Positions 42,722 through 52,014 of a stretch of 64,000 nt of DNA are shown piece after piece. This DNA is from Thiotrichaceae bacterium. GTDB lineage: Bacteria > Pseudomonadota > Gammaproteobacteria > Thiotrichales > Thiotrichaceae. The translations under genes were made by a program, and so were the position numbers. The stretch lies in contig JAGLEV010000029.1 in assembly GCA_023144895.1 (NCBI GenBank), positions 1 through 64,000 of the forward strand, given 5' to 3'. Numbering within the stretch: position 1 is the stretch's first letter; every line of letters begins with the position of its first letter. The notes under the pieces are model-generated. The model ran no database searches, was not told the DNA's origin, and saw only the letters and a list, made by a program, of their open reading frames with translations.

Positions 42722-45559
42722 ATGCCTACTTTAACCTCAGCGTATAATTCTAAGACTTCGCGCCATACCATTATTATTGTATTGGCGCTTATTCTTATCA
42801 TTGGTACAGGCTATGTTTTGTGGCGTACTTATTTAAGTATCAATGAAATCAACACACTGACTATTGTTAAAGCAGCAGAAAACTATGCAGACACAGTCAC
42901 TAAATACCGTAACTACTATAGTGAAGTTATTGTCCCTAGAGCGAAAGAAGCAGGCATGTCAATTCGGCATGACTATAAAACAAGTTCCTATAGTCTGCCA
43001 TTGCCAGCCACCTTTACTAAAGATTTTACCCATTATCTTGGCAAGCAACAAGGGCAAGTGGGTGCCAAGCTTTATAGTGATTTGCCCTTTCCTTGGCGTA
43101 AAAATGACACAATGGATCACTTTGAAGCAGAAGCACTACGCTATTTAAGATTAGACCCAACTCAAGCCGTTTGGGCCTATGACACCATTGATGGTCAGCA
43201 AGTGATTCGTTATGCACAAGCGGATATTCTCACGGTTGGCTGTGTTAACTGCCACAACACTTATACCGGCACACCAAGAAAAGACTGGAAGGCGGGCGAT
43301 GTACGTGGTGTATTAGAAGTTATTCGACCCATATTCATCGATCAAAATGATACGTTCTCGATTATAAGAAAATCATTCATTATCATTATGTTATTAGTCT
43401 TAGCAATGGTTGCAATGATCTTTATTATTATCAATAAATTAGCCAAGCTTATTAAAGATACTAGCAAAGCGTATTTCACCTCAGATGAAGCCAATAAAAA
43501 ACTCACTACCGAAATAAAACAGCGTAAGGAAATTTCACAAAAACTCAGCGCCAATGAATATAAAATGCGTGCCATTGTGAACTCTATTGATGAGGTCATT
43601 TTAGTGATCGATAAGGATGGCACCATCACCGAGTGTAATGACATTGTTAAACAGATGTTCCTGCACCCAGTCAATGAGGTTGTTGGTAAAAATATTAGCA
43701 TATTACTGCCAGAAGAATCATTGCAACAGCTAGAAACGTTACAAAATAACGATGAAGAACAAGGTACTGCCTATAAATTTCAAGCCAAAAGAAAAGATCA
43801 TAAGCTTTTCCCCATTGAATTATTTATTACTAATAATCGTGCTGATAATGACGTTTTATTTACTTGGACTATACGTGATATCACCCAACGCGATAAAGCT
43901 GAAAAAATGCAACATGAGGCTCACCAAGCAGCGATTCGTTCTGCTGCTTTAAAAAGTGAGTTCTTAGCGAATATGAGTCATGAAATACGCACACCAATGA
44001 ATGCAGTCATTGGCATGTCAGAGATGTTGCTTAGCTCTAAACAAGATTCTAAACAACGGGGTTATAGTAAAATAATCAAAGATAGCGCTCAGTCCTTGCT
44101 GGTGATTATTAATGATATTCTTGATTTTTCAAAAATCGAAGCAAAAAAATTAACACTGGAGATGGTAGATTTTGACTTGTTGCATGTCATTGAATCCAGT
44201 GTTTCATTGCTCTCAACTCAAGCAGCTAAGAAACAAATTGATCTCTCTTTATTTATCAATAACAATGTTCCTTTAGCTATCTATAATGACCCTCATCGGC
44301 TTCGGCAAGTCCTGTTGAATCTACTCAATAATGCCCTTAAGTTTACCGACAAAGGTCATGTCATATTAAAAATATCCAAAACAGATGACAATATGGTTCG
44401 CTTTGAGATTATTGATACAGGCATTGGCATTAAATCAAAAGACCTTGATCTCCTCTTTGATAAATTCTCACAGGTTGATGGCTCAAGTTCACGTAGTCAT
44501 GGTGGTACAGGTTTAGGCTTAGCCATTAGCAAAGAACTGATTCTTTTAATGGGGGGTGAAGTAACGGCGAGTAGTGTGGTCAATCAAGGCTCTAACTTTG
44601 GCTTTACCATTCCTGCACCAGAAGCATTGGGTATGCCTTATATTGATGCCAAGATAAACGCCCTATTGCTCAGCGAATCAAAATATATTAACCATTATTA
44701 CCAGCACCAAATGCAACAATGGTCAATGAATAGTGATATTGCTCGCTCCTTCCCTATTCTACAAAACAAACTCAATACCCATCAGTATGAACTCATCGCT
44801 ATCGATATTGATGATTTAGTGGTTGAATTTGACCATGATCTTGAGACAATAAAAGAGCAAGTGTTAGCATTACATCGCAGTACAGATGCACACATTATTC
44901 TGTATGGTAAACAGCCTTATTATACGCAAATAATCCAATTAGCATTACCCAGAACAATCACGGTACTTGGTAAGCCGATTAAGCACTCTGAAATAAAATC
45001 TTTATTTGAAAAAGGTGATAGGTCAGAGGGTGATCTAGAACCTGAAATAATAGAGACGCAAACCTCGGTATTTGATGCTGAAGATAAATCATTGAGTGAA
45101 GATAAAAGAGAGCAAGAAAAGTCAGAAACAGAGGATATTATCACCAAGAATGAAGCTAACTTACAAGTATTAGTTGTCGAGGATAATCTAATTAATCAGA
45201 AGGTTGCACTTGCTCTACTTTCTAAATTAAAGCTTGATGTGGATATTGCTAATAATGGTAAAGAAGCTTTAGAAAACCTAGAAGATAAAATCTATGATGC
45301 TATTTTTATGGATTGCCAAATGCCCGTTATGGATGGCTACCAAGCCAGTGAAGCCATTAGAAAATTGGCAGATAATCATCCTAATAAAGACGTACCCATT
45401 ATAGCTTTCACTGCTCATGCAATGCAAAGTGATAAAGATAAATGCTTTGCTGCTGGCATGGATGATTACTTAAGCAAACCGATTGATATTAATCAGTTAG
45501 AAGAAGTTTATCAGCGCTGGTTGAGTAAGATGCGCGAACGGTCTGAATTACGTGGTTAA
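42722..45559 (+). CDS. hybrid histidine kinase with haem c-type Tll0287-like sensor
   Basis: 945-aa inner-membrane signal protein. Helix 1 (residues 16-35), a periplasmic Tll0287-like (DUF3365) domain with the covalent haem motif CVNCH at 174-178, helix 2 near 215-240, a PAS domain near 285-400, HisKA with phospho-acceptor His in FLANMSHEIRTPMN, HATPase_c (N-box LRQVLLNLLNNALKF; G boxes), a degenerate receiver at about 640-770 lacking the acidic pair, an acidic linker (SEGDLEPEIIETQ...) and a full C-terminal receiver with CQMPVMDGYQ. Cytochrome c maturation needed for the haem is encoded at 60.6-64 kb. It probably senses redox state, NO or oxygen and phosphorylates the PP2C receiver at the cluster start. 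Confidence 0.92.
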   Translation: MPTLTSAYNSKTSRHTIIIVLALILIIGTGYVLWRTYLSINEINTLTIVKAAENYADTVTKYRNYYSEVIVPRAKEAGMSIRHDYKTSSYSLPLPATFTKDFTHYLGKQQGQVGAKLYSDLPFPWRKNDTMDHFEAEALRYLRLDPTQAVWAYDTIDGQQVIRYAQADILTVGCVNCHNTYTGTPRKDWKAGDVRGVLEVIRPIFIDQNDTFSIIRKSFIIIMLLVLAMVAMIFIIINKLAKLIKDTSKAYFTSDEANKKLTTEIKQRKEISQKLSANEYKMRAIVNSIDEVILVIDKDGTITECNDIVKQMFLHPVNEVVGKNISILLPEESLQQLETLQNNDEEQGTAYKFQAKRKDHKLFPIELFITNNRADNDVLFTWTIRDITQRDKAEKMQHEAHQAAIRSAALKSEFLANMSHEIRTPMNAVIGMSEMLLSSKQDSKQRGYSKIIKDSAQSLLVIINDILDFSKIEAKKLTLEMVDFDLLHVIESSVSLLSTQAAKKQIDLSLFINNNVPLAIYNDPHRLRQVLLNLLNNALKFTDKGHVILKISKTDDNMVRFEIIDTGIGIKSKDLDLLFDKFSQVDGSSSRSHGGTGLGLAISKELILLMGGEVTASSVVNQGSNFGFTIPAPEALGMPYIDAKINALLLSESKYINHYYQHQMQQWSMNSDIARSFPILQNKLNTHQYELIAIDIDDLVVEFDHDLETIKEQVLALHRSTDAHIILYGKQPYYTQIIQLALPRTITVLGKPIKHSEIKSLFEKGDRSEGDLEPEIIETQTSVFDAEDKSLSEDKREQEKSETEDIITKNEANLQVLVVEDNLINQKVALALLSKLKLDVDIANNGKEALENLEDKIYDAIFMDCQMPVMDGYQASEAIRKLADNHPNKDVPIIAFTAHAMQSDKDKCFAAGMDDYLSKPIDINQLEEVYQRWLSKMRERSELRG

Positions 45560-45574
45560 AATACAAATAAAGCA

Positions 45575-45973
45575 TTATGAATAGAGACAGTTAACTTTTT
45601 TCTCCCATGGTGTCGTTTTCAGAGATTCTAGCACTTGGTATATTGCAATGGCTTGTTTAGCATCCTTCTTAGGTGTTTTTCTCGTGGATTTCAAAAATGC
45701 GTGAATAATCTTTAAATGACCCTCTGTTGATTTAGAAAAAAGTACTCTTGCTGACTCATTACCATGATCCACTCTCAACTTATAAATCGTTCCTTGATAT
45801 TTCCATATTTTTGAATTTAAAGCTTTAAGCTGTTTGCCATAATAAAGATCCCCATACTGTACATAGGACTGGAACTTATTATATATTTTAAGGCAAAGAC
45901 CTTCTGATATTCCATCAAAAAATGAATACAAAGGACGAGTTGCTTTGTTCTTTTCGACTAATAATATCTTCAT
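45575..45973 (-). CDS. RelE/HigB-like (Gp49 family) toxin candidate
   Basis: A 132-aa protein resembling phage-derived Gp49-like/HigB toxins: FDGISEGLCLKIYNKFQSYVQYGDLY, LKALNSKIWKYQGTIYKLRVDHGNESARVLF and HLKIIHAFLKSTRKTPKKDAKQAIAIY reproduce the order of helices, beta sheet and the C-terminal catalytic-site Lys/Arg helix. Its ATG overlaps the stop of the HD hydrolase gene (ATGA), so translation is coupled. No antitoxin with a helix-turn-helix is adjacent on either side, so either it is orphaned or the HD gene has taken the partner role. The fold call is moderately sure. Confidence 0.72.
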   Translation of the reverse strand: MKILLVEKNKATRPLYSFFDGISEGLCLKIYNKFQSYVQYGDLYYGKQLKALNSKIWKYQGTIYKLRVDHGNESARVLFSKSTEGHLKIIHAFLKSTRKTPKKDAKQAIAIYQVLESLKTTPWEKKVNCLYS

Positions 45974-46551
45974 AAATACCCCTCATTTACCGCATTATCA
46001 ATCAAGTCACTTGCTACCTTCCATAAAGCATTAGAGCCTTCATCAATCACATGATTTCGTGAAACCACTTGCTCTTTTATTACGCCATGTTCTTGCCATG
46101 ATTGCCCTTGAGTATGGTAGTTATGTAACATTGGCATTAGTCGATCAACGGATCGTGCAAACTTCGCATCCACTGTCTTTGCCGCTTCAAATTCTTGCCA
46201 TATCGCTTCAAACTCATCCCTTTGATCATCAGGCAATAATCCAAAAATACGCTTTGCAGCTAATTGCTCTCGCTCAGATTTATCCATAGCAGCTTTCTCG
46301 TCATAGCAAAAAGTATCACCTGCATCAATTTCAACAATATCGTGAATCAACACCATTTTTAGTACTTTTAGTGCATCAATCTTTCCATTAGCATGTTCTC
46401 CAAGCACCAGCACCATCATCGCTAGATGCCAGCTATGTTCCGCATCATTTTCTTTGCGTGTTGTACCGATGAGATAGCTCTGTCTAAAAATACTTTTCAG
46501 TTTATCCATTTCTAAAATAAACTGCATTTGTTGCGCTAAGCGTTTATCCAT
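45970..46551 (-). CDS. HD-domain hydrolase (YfbR/HD_3 type)
   Basis: 193-aa cytosolic metal-dependent phosphohydrolase. Metal ligands: His in [11 protein letters not shown], the HD pair in [14 protein letters not shown] and the Asp in SVDRLMPML near residue 140. This set is that of HD_3/YfbR-like 5'-nucleotidases and related proteins. The start lies inside the 3' end of the YaiI gene and the stop overlaps the next gene, so all three are one operon. The exact nucleotide substrate is not readable. Confidence 0.9.
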   Translation of the reverse strand: MDKRLAQQMQFILEMDKLKSIFRQSYLIGTTRKENDAEHSWHLAMMVLVLGEHANGKIDALKVLKMVLIHDIVEIDAGDTFCYDEKAAMDKSEREQLAAKRIFGLLPDDQRDEFEAIWQEFEAAKTVDAKFARSVDRLMPMLHNYHTQGQSWQEHGVIKEQVVSRNHVIDEGSNALWKVASDLIDNAVNEGYL

Positions 46552-46990
46552 AATCTCTAATCCATTTTTCTAATTCATTAGCAAAAGCCTGTCGATCCGC
46601 TTGACTCAAAGGCGGTGGTCCACCGGTATTCACCCCACTATTACGCAAAGTCTCCATAAAATCACGCAGAGAAAGACGTTCCTTTATCGAATCCCTAGTG
46701 AATAGCTCGCCGCGTGGACTCAGCGCTCTACCACCTGTAGTAATCACTTCATCTGCGAGAGGAATATCAGCGGTTATCACTAAATCATCCTTATTGACTC
46801 GCTTTACAATTTCATTATCTGCAACATCAAAACCTGCTGATACTTGTAAAAAATTAATATTATTACGCTGTGGAATTTGCATTCTATGATTTGCGACTAA
46901 AGTCAGTGACAAGCCTGTTCTATCGGCTGCCCGAAATAAAATCTCTTTAATAACGCTAGGACACGCATCCGCATCTACCCAAATTTTCAT
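46544..46990 (-). CDS. yaiI: YaiI/YqxD family (DUF188) protein
   Basis: 148-aa conserved protein with a PIN-like nuclease fold. Starts with [21 protein letters not shown], has the middle [22 protein letters not shown] and the [23 protein letters not shown] tail, all hallmarks of DUF188. Acidic residues D6, D8 and those in ITADIPLAD could bind metal. Function in vivo is unknown. SD AGGAG lies before the ATG. It is the first gene of the yaiI-HD-toxin set and diverges from priA by 46 bases. Confidence 0.94.
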   Translation of the reverse strand: MKIWVDADACPSVIKEILFRAADRTGLSLTLVANHRMQIPQRNNINFLQVSAGFDVADNEIVKRVNKDDLVITADIPLADEVITTGGRALSPRGELFTRDSIKERLSLRDFMETLRNSGVNTGGPPPLSQADRQAFANELEKWIRDYG

Positions 46991-47036
46991 AGGACTCCTT
47001 TGGTATTTTTTATCGTTTCAATGATAAGCTATCGTT

Positions 47037-49247
47037 ATGACTGATCCAAGCCACATACTTCGCATTGCCGTTGCTCGCCCACTGTACCAGCTCTTGGATT
47101 ATTTGCCGATACCTAACACCAATGCAAAACTAGGTGCTCGTGTTTGTGTGCCACTGGGTTTTAGTCAGTGTACGGGTATTGTTATTCATATTATTGAAAA
47201 AACTGACATTGCTAATCTCAAACAAATTATTCACTTAGTTGATCAAGAACCATTATTTGATCAAACATCATTACAATTATTGCGATGGGCTAGCCAGTAT
47301 TATCATCATCCTATCGGTGAGGTAATGATTAAAGCGCTTCCTGTCTTATTACGTGGGCAAAGACAAGTTCCTAAGACTTTTTTTTGGCAAGTAAATCCTC
47401 AACATCCAGATGCCACATCACTCAATAGAGCACCCAAACAAAAGGCACTGTTTACGCTGATTAGTGAACAGACTGCCGCCATTGATTTTCATACTTTACG
47501 CCAGCAGTTTCAAAGTAATATTAATTCATTACTCACTCTATTAGAAAAAAAGGGCTTTATTTACAAAGCAAGTAATCAGTTTGTCTTTCAATACCAAGCA
47601 CCTAAAATATTACCACGGCAAAAATTACAGTTAACTGATGAGCAACAGACTTGCTTAAATGCGATTGAAGATAACAAGCAAACAACACAGCCTAAACCCA
47701 TCTTATTACACGGTATTACTGGCAGTGGAAAAACGGAAGTTTATTGCCGTGCGATTGCACCACTGATTAAAAAGAATCAACAGATCCTTATTATCGTGCC
47801 AGAAATTGGTCTAACACCACAGCTACAACAGCGTTTTGAGCAATTCTTCCCGGAGTACAAAGTGGCACTAATGCATTCTAAGCTCAATGATAGTGAAAGA
47901 ATGAATGCTTGGCTGGGTACCTATAGCGGGCAATTAGATATTCTTATTGGTACTCGCTCCGCTGTTTTCACCCCAATGCCACGCCTTGGTATGATTATTG
48001 TTGATGAAGAACATGATAGCTCACTAAAACAATATGAAAAGTTTACTTATCATGCTCGTGATATTGCTATTAAACGGGCTTATGATTTGAAGATTAGTAT
48101 TATTCTTGGCTCTGCAACCCCATCATTAGAATCTTTTCATAATAGCGAAATAGGACGCTATCATTATTTACGCCTGAGTAAACGTCCTAGTACTCACCAA
48201 TCACCCAAAGTATTGATTCAAGATATTCGTGCACTAGATCCTGATGTGGGTATAGCCCCTCAGTTATTAAAAGGAATAAGCAATCACTTAGCAGAAAACA
48301 GTCAGGTCATGCTTTTTTTAAATCGACGTGGCTTTGCTCCCACATTATATTGTCCGAATTGTGGTTGGCATGCACAGTGCCCACATTGTGATAACAATAT
48401 GACCTATCATGCCAGTTCACAACAGCTTCTTTGTCATCGTTGTGATAATTTTAAGGCGGTTAATTCGTACTGTCCTGATTGTAAGCACTCACAAATCACG
48501 ACCCAAGGACAAGGTACAGAGCGCATTGAACAAAAGCTTCAACGCTACTTTCCTAAGACCACCATCATTCGTATTGACCGTGATACTACGTCGAGAAAAG
48601 GGGAGTTAAAACAAAAATTAGCAGAAGTACATAGAGGTGACCCCTGCATTTTAATTGGTACACAGATGCTAGCCAAAGGGCATGATTTTCCTAATTTAAC
48701 CTTGGTTGGTATTTTGGATATTGATCATTCACTTTTTAGTACTGATTTTCGAGCATGGGAACGATTATCACAATTAATTATCCAAGTCTCAGGTCGAGCA
48801 GGACGTGCAGAGAAAAAAGGCACGGTCATCTTGCAAACCACTGAGCCAGAACATCCATTTTTCCATTTATTATTAAGTAGTGGTTATCTTGCTGTCGCAC
48901 GCTATTCACTAGAAGAGCGGAAAAATTGGCACTTTCCACCCTATTCCCAACAAGCTTTGATTCGTGCCAGTGCGACACAAATGGAATATGCACTGGAGTT
49001 TTTAGATAAACTCAAAGTCATATTACAAAGCTATCAAAAGGAAGAAGAAGCATTAGAGCTTCTTGGCGCTGCCCCCTCTCCAATAGAAAAGCGGGCAAAG
49101 CGGTACCGTGCACAATTATTAATGAATACCAAGACACGAAGCCATCGGCATTATTATATTAATCGTTTACTCGGCGATATTGCGAGTATTAGTAAAAAGG
49201 GGCAATTACGTTGGTCTATTGATATTGACCCTATGGACTATGCCTAG
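47037..49247 (+). CDS. priA: primosomal helicase PriA
   Basis: 3'-to-5' superfamily 2 helicase that restarts stalled replication forks, 736 aa. The N-terminal DNA-binding domain (1-190) is followed by Walker A GITGSGKTEVYCRA, DEEHD Walker B, the zinc-binding cysteines (CPNCGWHAQCPHCDNN, CHRCDN, CPDC) near 440-480, then GQGTERIEQ, LIGTQMLAKGHDFPNLTLVG, QVSGRAGR and a C-terminal domain. All motifs are intact. It lies convergent with the OmpA-family gene, only nine bases between the stops. Confidence 0.97.
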   Translation: MTDPSHILRIAVARPLYQLLDYLPIPNTNAKLGARVCVPLGFSQCTGIVIHIIEKTDIANLKQIIHLVDQEPLFDQTSLQLLRWASQYYHHPIGEVMIKALPVLLRGQRQVPKTFFWQVNPQHPDATSLNRAPKQKALFTLISEQTAAIDFHTLRQQFQSNINSLLTLLEKKGFIYKASNQFVFQYQAPKILPRQKLQLTDEQQTCLNAIEDNKQTTQPKPILLHGITGSGKTEVYCRAIAPLIKKNQQILIIVPEIGLTPQLQQRFEQFFPEYKVALMHSKLNDSERMNAWLGTYSGQLDILIGTRSAVFTPMPRLGMIIVDEEHDSSLKQYEKFTYHARDIAIKRAYDLKISIILGSATPSLESFHNSEIGRYHYLRLSKRPSTHQSPKVLIQDIRALDPDVGIAPQLLKGISNHLAENSQVMLFLNRRGFAPTLYCPNCGWHAQCPHCDNNMTYHASSQQLLCHRCDNFKAVNSYCPDCKHSQITTQGQGTERIEQKLQRYFPKTTIIRIDRDTTSRKGELKQKLAEVHRGDPCILIGTQMLAKGHDFPNLTLVGILDIDHSLFSTDFRAWERLSQLIIQVSGRAGRAEKKGTVILQTTEPEHPFFHLLLSSGYLAVARYSLEERKNWHFPPYSQQALIRASATQMEYALEFLDKLKVILQSYQKEEEALELLGAAPSPIEKRAKRYRAQLLMNTKTRSHRHYYINRLLGDIASISKKGQLRWSIDIDPMDYA

Positions 49248-49256
49248 TCAATCTAA

Positions 49257-50321
49257 CTAATCAATAACAATCTTACTTTCATCAATCTCAATAATCACAA
49301 ACTCAGTACGACGATTGACTTCATGTTCGCTATTACTACACTTCACACCATTAGAACAACGATTTTTAAGGATACTTTCACCATAACCTTTAGGCTTTAT
49401 TCGTGATTTATCGATACCTTGTGCAAGAATAAAATCCACAACGGACTCTGCGCGGCGCTGAGAAAGGCTCATATTATAAGAATCACTACCCCGTGAATCA
49501 GCATGAGAACCTAGTTCAACAACAATCTGAGGATTATCATGTAAGATACGGAAAAGCTTTAATACATTGGGCTTACCATCTTTGCGCAACGTCGCTTTGT
49601 TATAGTCATAGTAAATATTATCAACCTCAAACTTTTTACCAACCACCACACGATCCATTAAGCTAGAAGAAGAACTAACACCACCATTAGGATCTAAACT
49701 GATATCAGCAAAGCCTTTAAAACAATACTTATTATTTTCTTTCAGCGTGTCACCACAGTAATCAATTGAAGCAAAGCGTTTTAAGAACTCTCGATTTTGA
49801 AGCGTCACATTATACTCATAACCTGAAACTATCTTAATATTATAAGTTCCATCAAGACCCGTCACTTTCTCATTTTTCTCACCCGTATTTTTATTGATAA
49901 TAGTGATTTTACAGTCTTTAATAGGGTCATTGGTGACACGATCTAACACCTTACCTTTAAAAGAAAAGTTCTGTGATTCCTTGGCAAGAGATAAACGTAT
50001 TGTCTTTGGTATTTGCCCTGATGAAAGTGCATTCGATAAGTTAAAGCGATAAGTCGTAAAGTCATCCTTAGCCACTGCTAATTCATAGTTTTTAACACTA
50101 TCATATTCAAACTTAATATTAAGAGGGTCTTTATTTAATGCCTTGGTTTCATAAACGACATCATCACCTTGCAAGATGATAAGAATATAATCCTCCATTG
50201 CTTCACGTTTTAAATGATCCACGACTTCTACTTTTAATGTTTTAGTCTCTGCTAATGCAGACCCTGCAAAACTTAACATCATCACAACTAAAAATAATTT
50301 AGCTAACTTAAAGTGTTTCAT
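49257..50321 (-). CDS. OmpA-family outer-membrane/peptidoglycan-associated protein
   Basis: 354-aa exported protein: signal peptide to about residue 24 (ALA), an N-terminal beta domain, a carboxypeptidase-regulatory-like domain (115-200: FSFKGKVLDRVTNDPIKDCKITII) with two cysteine pairs, then the OmpA-like peptidoglycan-binding domain (230-345) with IYYDYNKATLRKDGKPNVL, VELGSHADSRGSDSYN and NMSLSQRRAESVVDFI. It anchors to the wall through diaminopimelate-binding residues in that last domain. No transmembrane barrel is evident. The start overlaps the stop of the upstream repeat-protein gene (ATGA), so both are made together. Confidence 0.92.
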   Translation of the reverse strand: MKHFKLAKLFLVVMMLSFAGSALAETKTLKVEVVDHLKREAMEDYILIILQGDDVVYETKALNKDPLNIKFEYDSVKNYELAVAKDDFTTYRFNLSNALSSGQIPKTIRLSLAKESQNFSFKGKVLDRVTNDPIKDCKITIINKNTGEKNEKVTGLDGTYNIKIVSGYEYNVTLQNREFLKRFASIDYCGDTLKENNKYCFKGFADISLDPNGGVSSSSSLMDRVVVGKKFEVDNIYYDYNKATLRKDGKPNVLKLFRILHDNPQIVVELGSHADSRGSDSYNMSLSQRRAESVVDFILAQGIDKSRIKPKGYGESILKNRCSNGVKCSNSEHEVNRRTEFVIIEIDESKIVID

Positions 50322-51649
50322 CCTTGTTCTCCTGATTGTTTTTCATCACAATGAACTTCTTTCTTTTTTAAAACTCCACCCATACTCAATAAAACCGAAC
50401 GTTGTATTTTTTGGAATTCAGGAGGTGTATCCACTGTTTTAGTATAAGCACTTTGCTCAATAACCTTTGTTACAATATCTTTATAGATAGCAGGGATTTC
50501 ATATTTTTCAAATTCTGCTGCTTTATAAACAACGGATTTTTTAATCGTTAACTTAGACGCAGGCACAAACTTCTCAGTCGCTTCTTCTGCTGTATTGACT
50601 TGTGTTAGATAGTAGGTTTCATAAATTGCAGGAATAACAATTTTTCTGGTGTGAGCAGGAGTATCTATAACTTTCACCATAATATATTCATAAACAGGAG
50701 GCTTAATAATCTTTTTAATCGCTGCAGGTCTCACTAAGACTTGTGTATCAACTATTTTATGTACTGCTAATATCTTCGTCTCAACCACATTGGTATCAAC
50801 ACTTAAACGCTCAACAGGCACTTTGCTCGCTAAAGCAGCATAGGGAACTTTGGAAACATGTGCAGGTGACTTAACCACCTGTTTTTTCATCATTTTATAA
50901 CGAGGAGGAGTCAGTACTAAGCAGGTTACTTCGCAATCCGAAGGCACAACAGAACGACACTGACTAATCACAGATTTCACCCATTTTCTGCCACCCTCTT
51001 TAACCTTTACAGGAACTTTTACTGATTCATACTCAGCGGGATGTGCAACAAGCTCTGTTGAAGTAGGTTTAGTAAAGACACGTTCAACATCAGGTTTGTA
51101 CTTAGCCTCAACGGTAGTAAAAGCCTTACCCTCTTCTTTTATTAAGATTTTTTCTTGTACTGTTTTATATTCTGCAGGAATAATCTGAATATCGGTATAA
51201 CCTTCTTTCTTGAGAATCTTCTTTTCGACCATCTTATAAGTCGTTGGAATAACTTCTAAACGTGTTGATTCTTCTTGTATTAAGAGCGTCTTTTTTGTTG
51301 TTTTAAAATCGACAGGAATCACTTTATATTCAGTATAAGAACCCTTAATGACAACATCACGTACCACTGTTTTATATTGGGTTGGAGTGATTTTAATACC
51401 ACGAGCAGCATCTTTAACTTTGATTTTTTTAGAACCCTTTGAAAAGTTAGTTGGTATGACTTGATACCGAATACTTGGCTCTTTAACCATCACCTCATCA
51501 GAAACATCTTCATATTTGTCAGTGGTATAAGAATACTTATAACAAGTATTTTTCCCTTCTGCCATTCCGATTGTAGGTGCTAATGATAAAACCATTGCAA
51601 AAGAGACTAAACTATGAATTTGGCTTGGACTTTTTGATTTTATTCTCAC
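50318..51649 (-). CDS. tandem-repeat exported protein of unknown function
   Basis: A 443-aa protein with a signal peptide (ending GMAEGK about residue 31). The mature part consists of about 13-14 repeats of roughly 22-26 residues of the form [VI]PxxYKxVxxKVLxK, for example IPAEYKTVQEKILIKE and IPAIYKDIVTKVIEQSA. In the middle is a cysteine cluster (CRSVVPSDCEVTC). Such IP-Y-K-V repeats occur with OmpA-family proteins in other bacteria, without assigned function; I recognise the pattern but not a named family. Beta-solenoid or extended hairpin folding is likely. It is translationally coupled to the OmpA-family gene downstream, suggesting a joint envelope structure. Confidence 0.82.
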   Translation of the reverse strand: MRIKSKSPSQIHSLVSFAMVLSLAPTIGMAEGKNTCYKYSYTTDKYEDVSDEVMVKEPSIRYQVIPTNFSKGSKKIKVKDAARGIKITPTQYKTVVRDVVIKGSYTEYKVIPVDFKTTKKTLLIQEESTRLEVIPTTYKMVEKKILKKEGYTDIQIIPAEYKTVQEKILIKEEGKAFTTVEAKYKPDVERVFTKPTSTELVAHPAEYESVKVPVKVKEGGRKWVKSVISQCRSVVPSDCEVTCLVLTPPRYKMMKKQVVKSPAHVSKVPYAALASKVPVERLSVDTNVVETKILAVHKIVDTQVLVRPAAIKKIIKPPVYEYIMVKVIDTPAHTRKIVIPAIYETYYLTQVNTAEEATEKFVPASKLTIKKSVVYKAAEFEKYEIPAIYKDIVTKVIEQSAYTKTVDTPPEFQKIQRSVLLSMGGVLKKKEVHCDEKQSGEQG

Positions 51650-52014
51650 TACTGCTGTCCTATTTATTATTAATAGTCTTGATCTTACTGCAACAAAATT
51701 AATCCTATGGCATCTAATGGTTGAGCGGTTAGGTTTATTTGATAATGGAGAGAGAGGTAGTCAAACAGTGAGAATAAGCGCTTGAAACTGTTTTAAATTA
51801 AAGGGTCTGGTGGTATCAGAATTTTCTCTGCCTAGACTGTTCTAGTCATTTTCCAATAAGCAAGAAAAGGCGTTAAAGCGGGTGATTTGTTGTGTAATTG
51901 ACTTTAGTTGTATTTCATCAAGCTCCCACTAAAATCTAACGGAAGTTGCTGGTCAACACCCTAGCTGTCAAGATAAAGACCTCAAAATACTCAATTAAAA
52001 AGTTAAGGTAAATA
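51650..52014. other. 365-base stretch without a gene
   Basis: Between two divergent genes. Only a small imperfect hairpin (CTAGACTG...TCTAG near 51832-51848) is seen, and no open frame with a ribosome-binding site. It must contain the promoter of the repeat-protein operon. Confidence 0.3.

Noticed and set aside
10930-51885. Possible shared repeat around GGCGTTAAA(A)GC at about 10940 and 51868
   Set aside because: Only about 11 bases agree and flanks do not align; insufficient to claim a repeat family.
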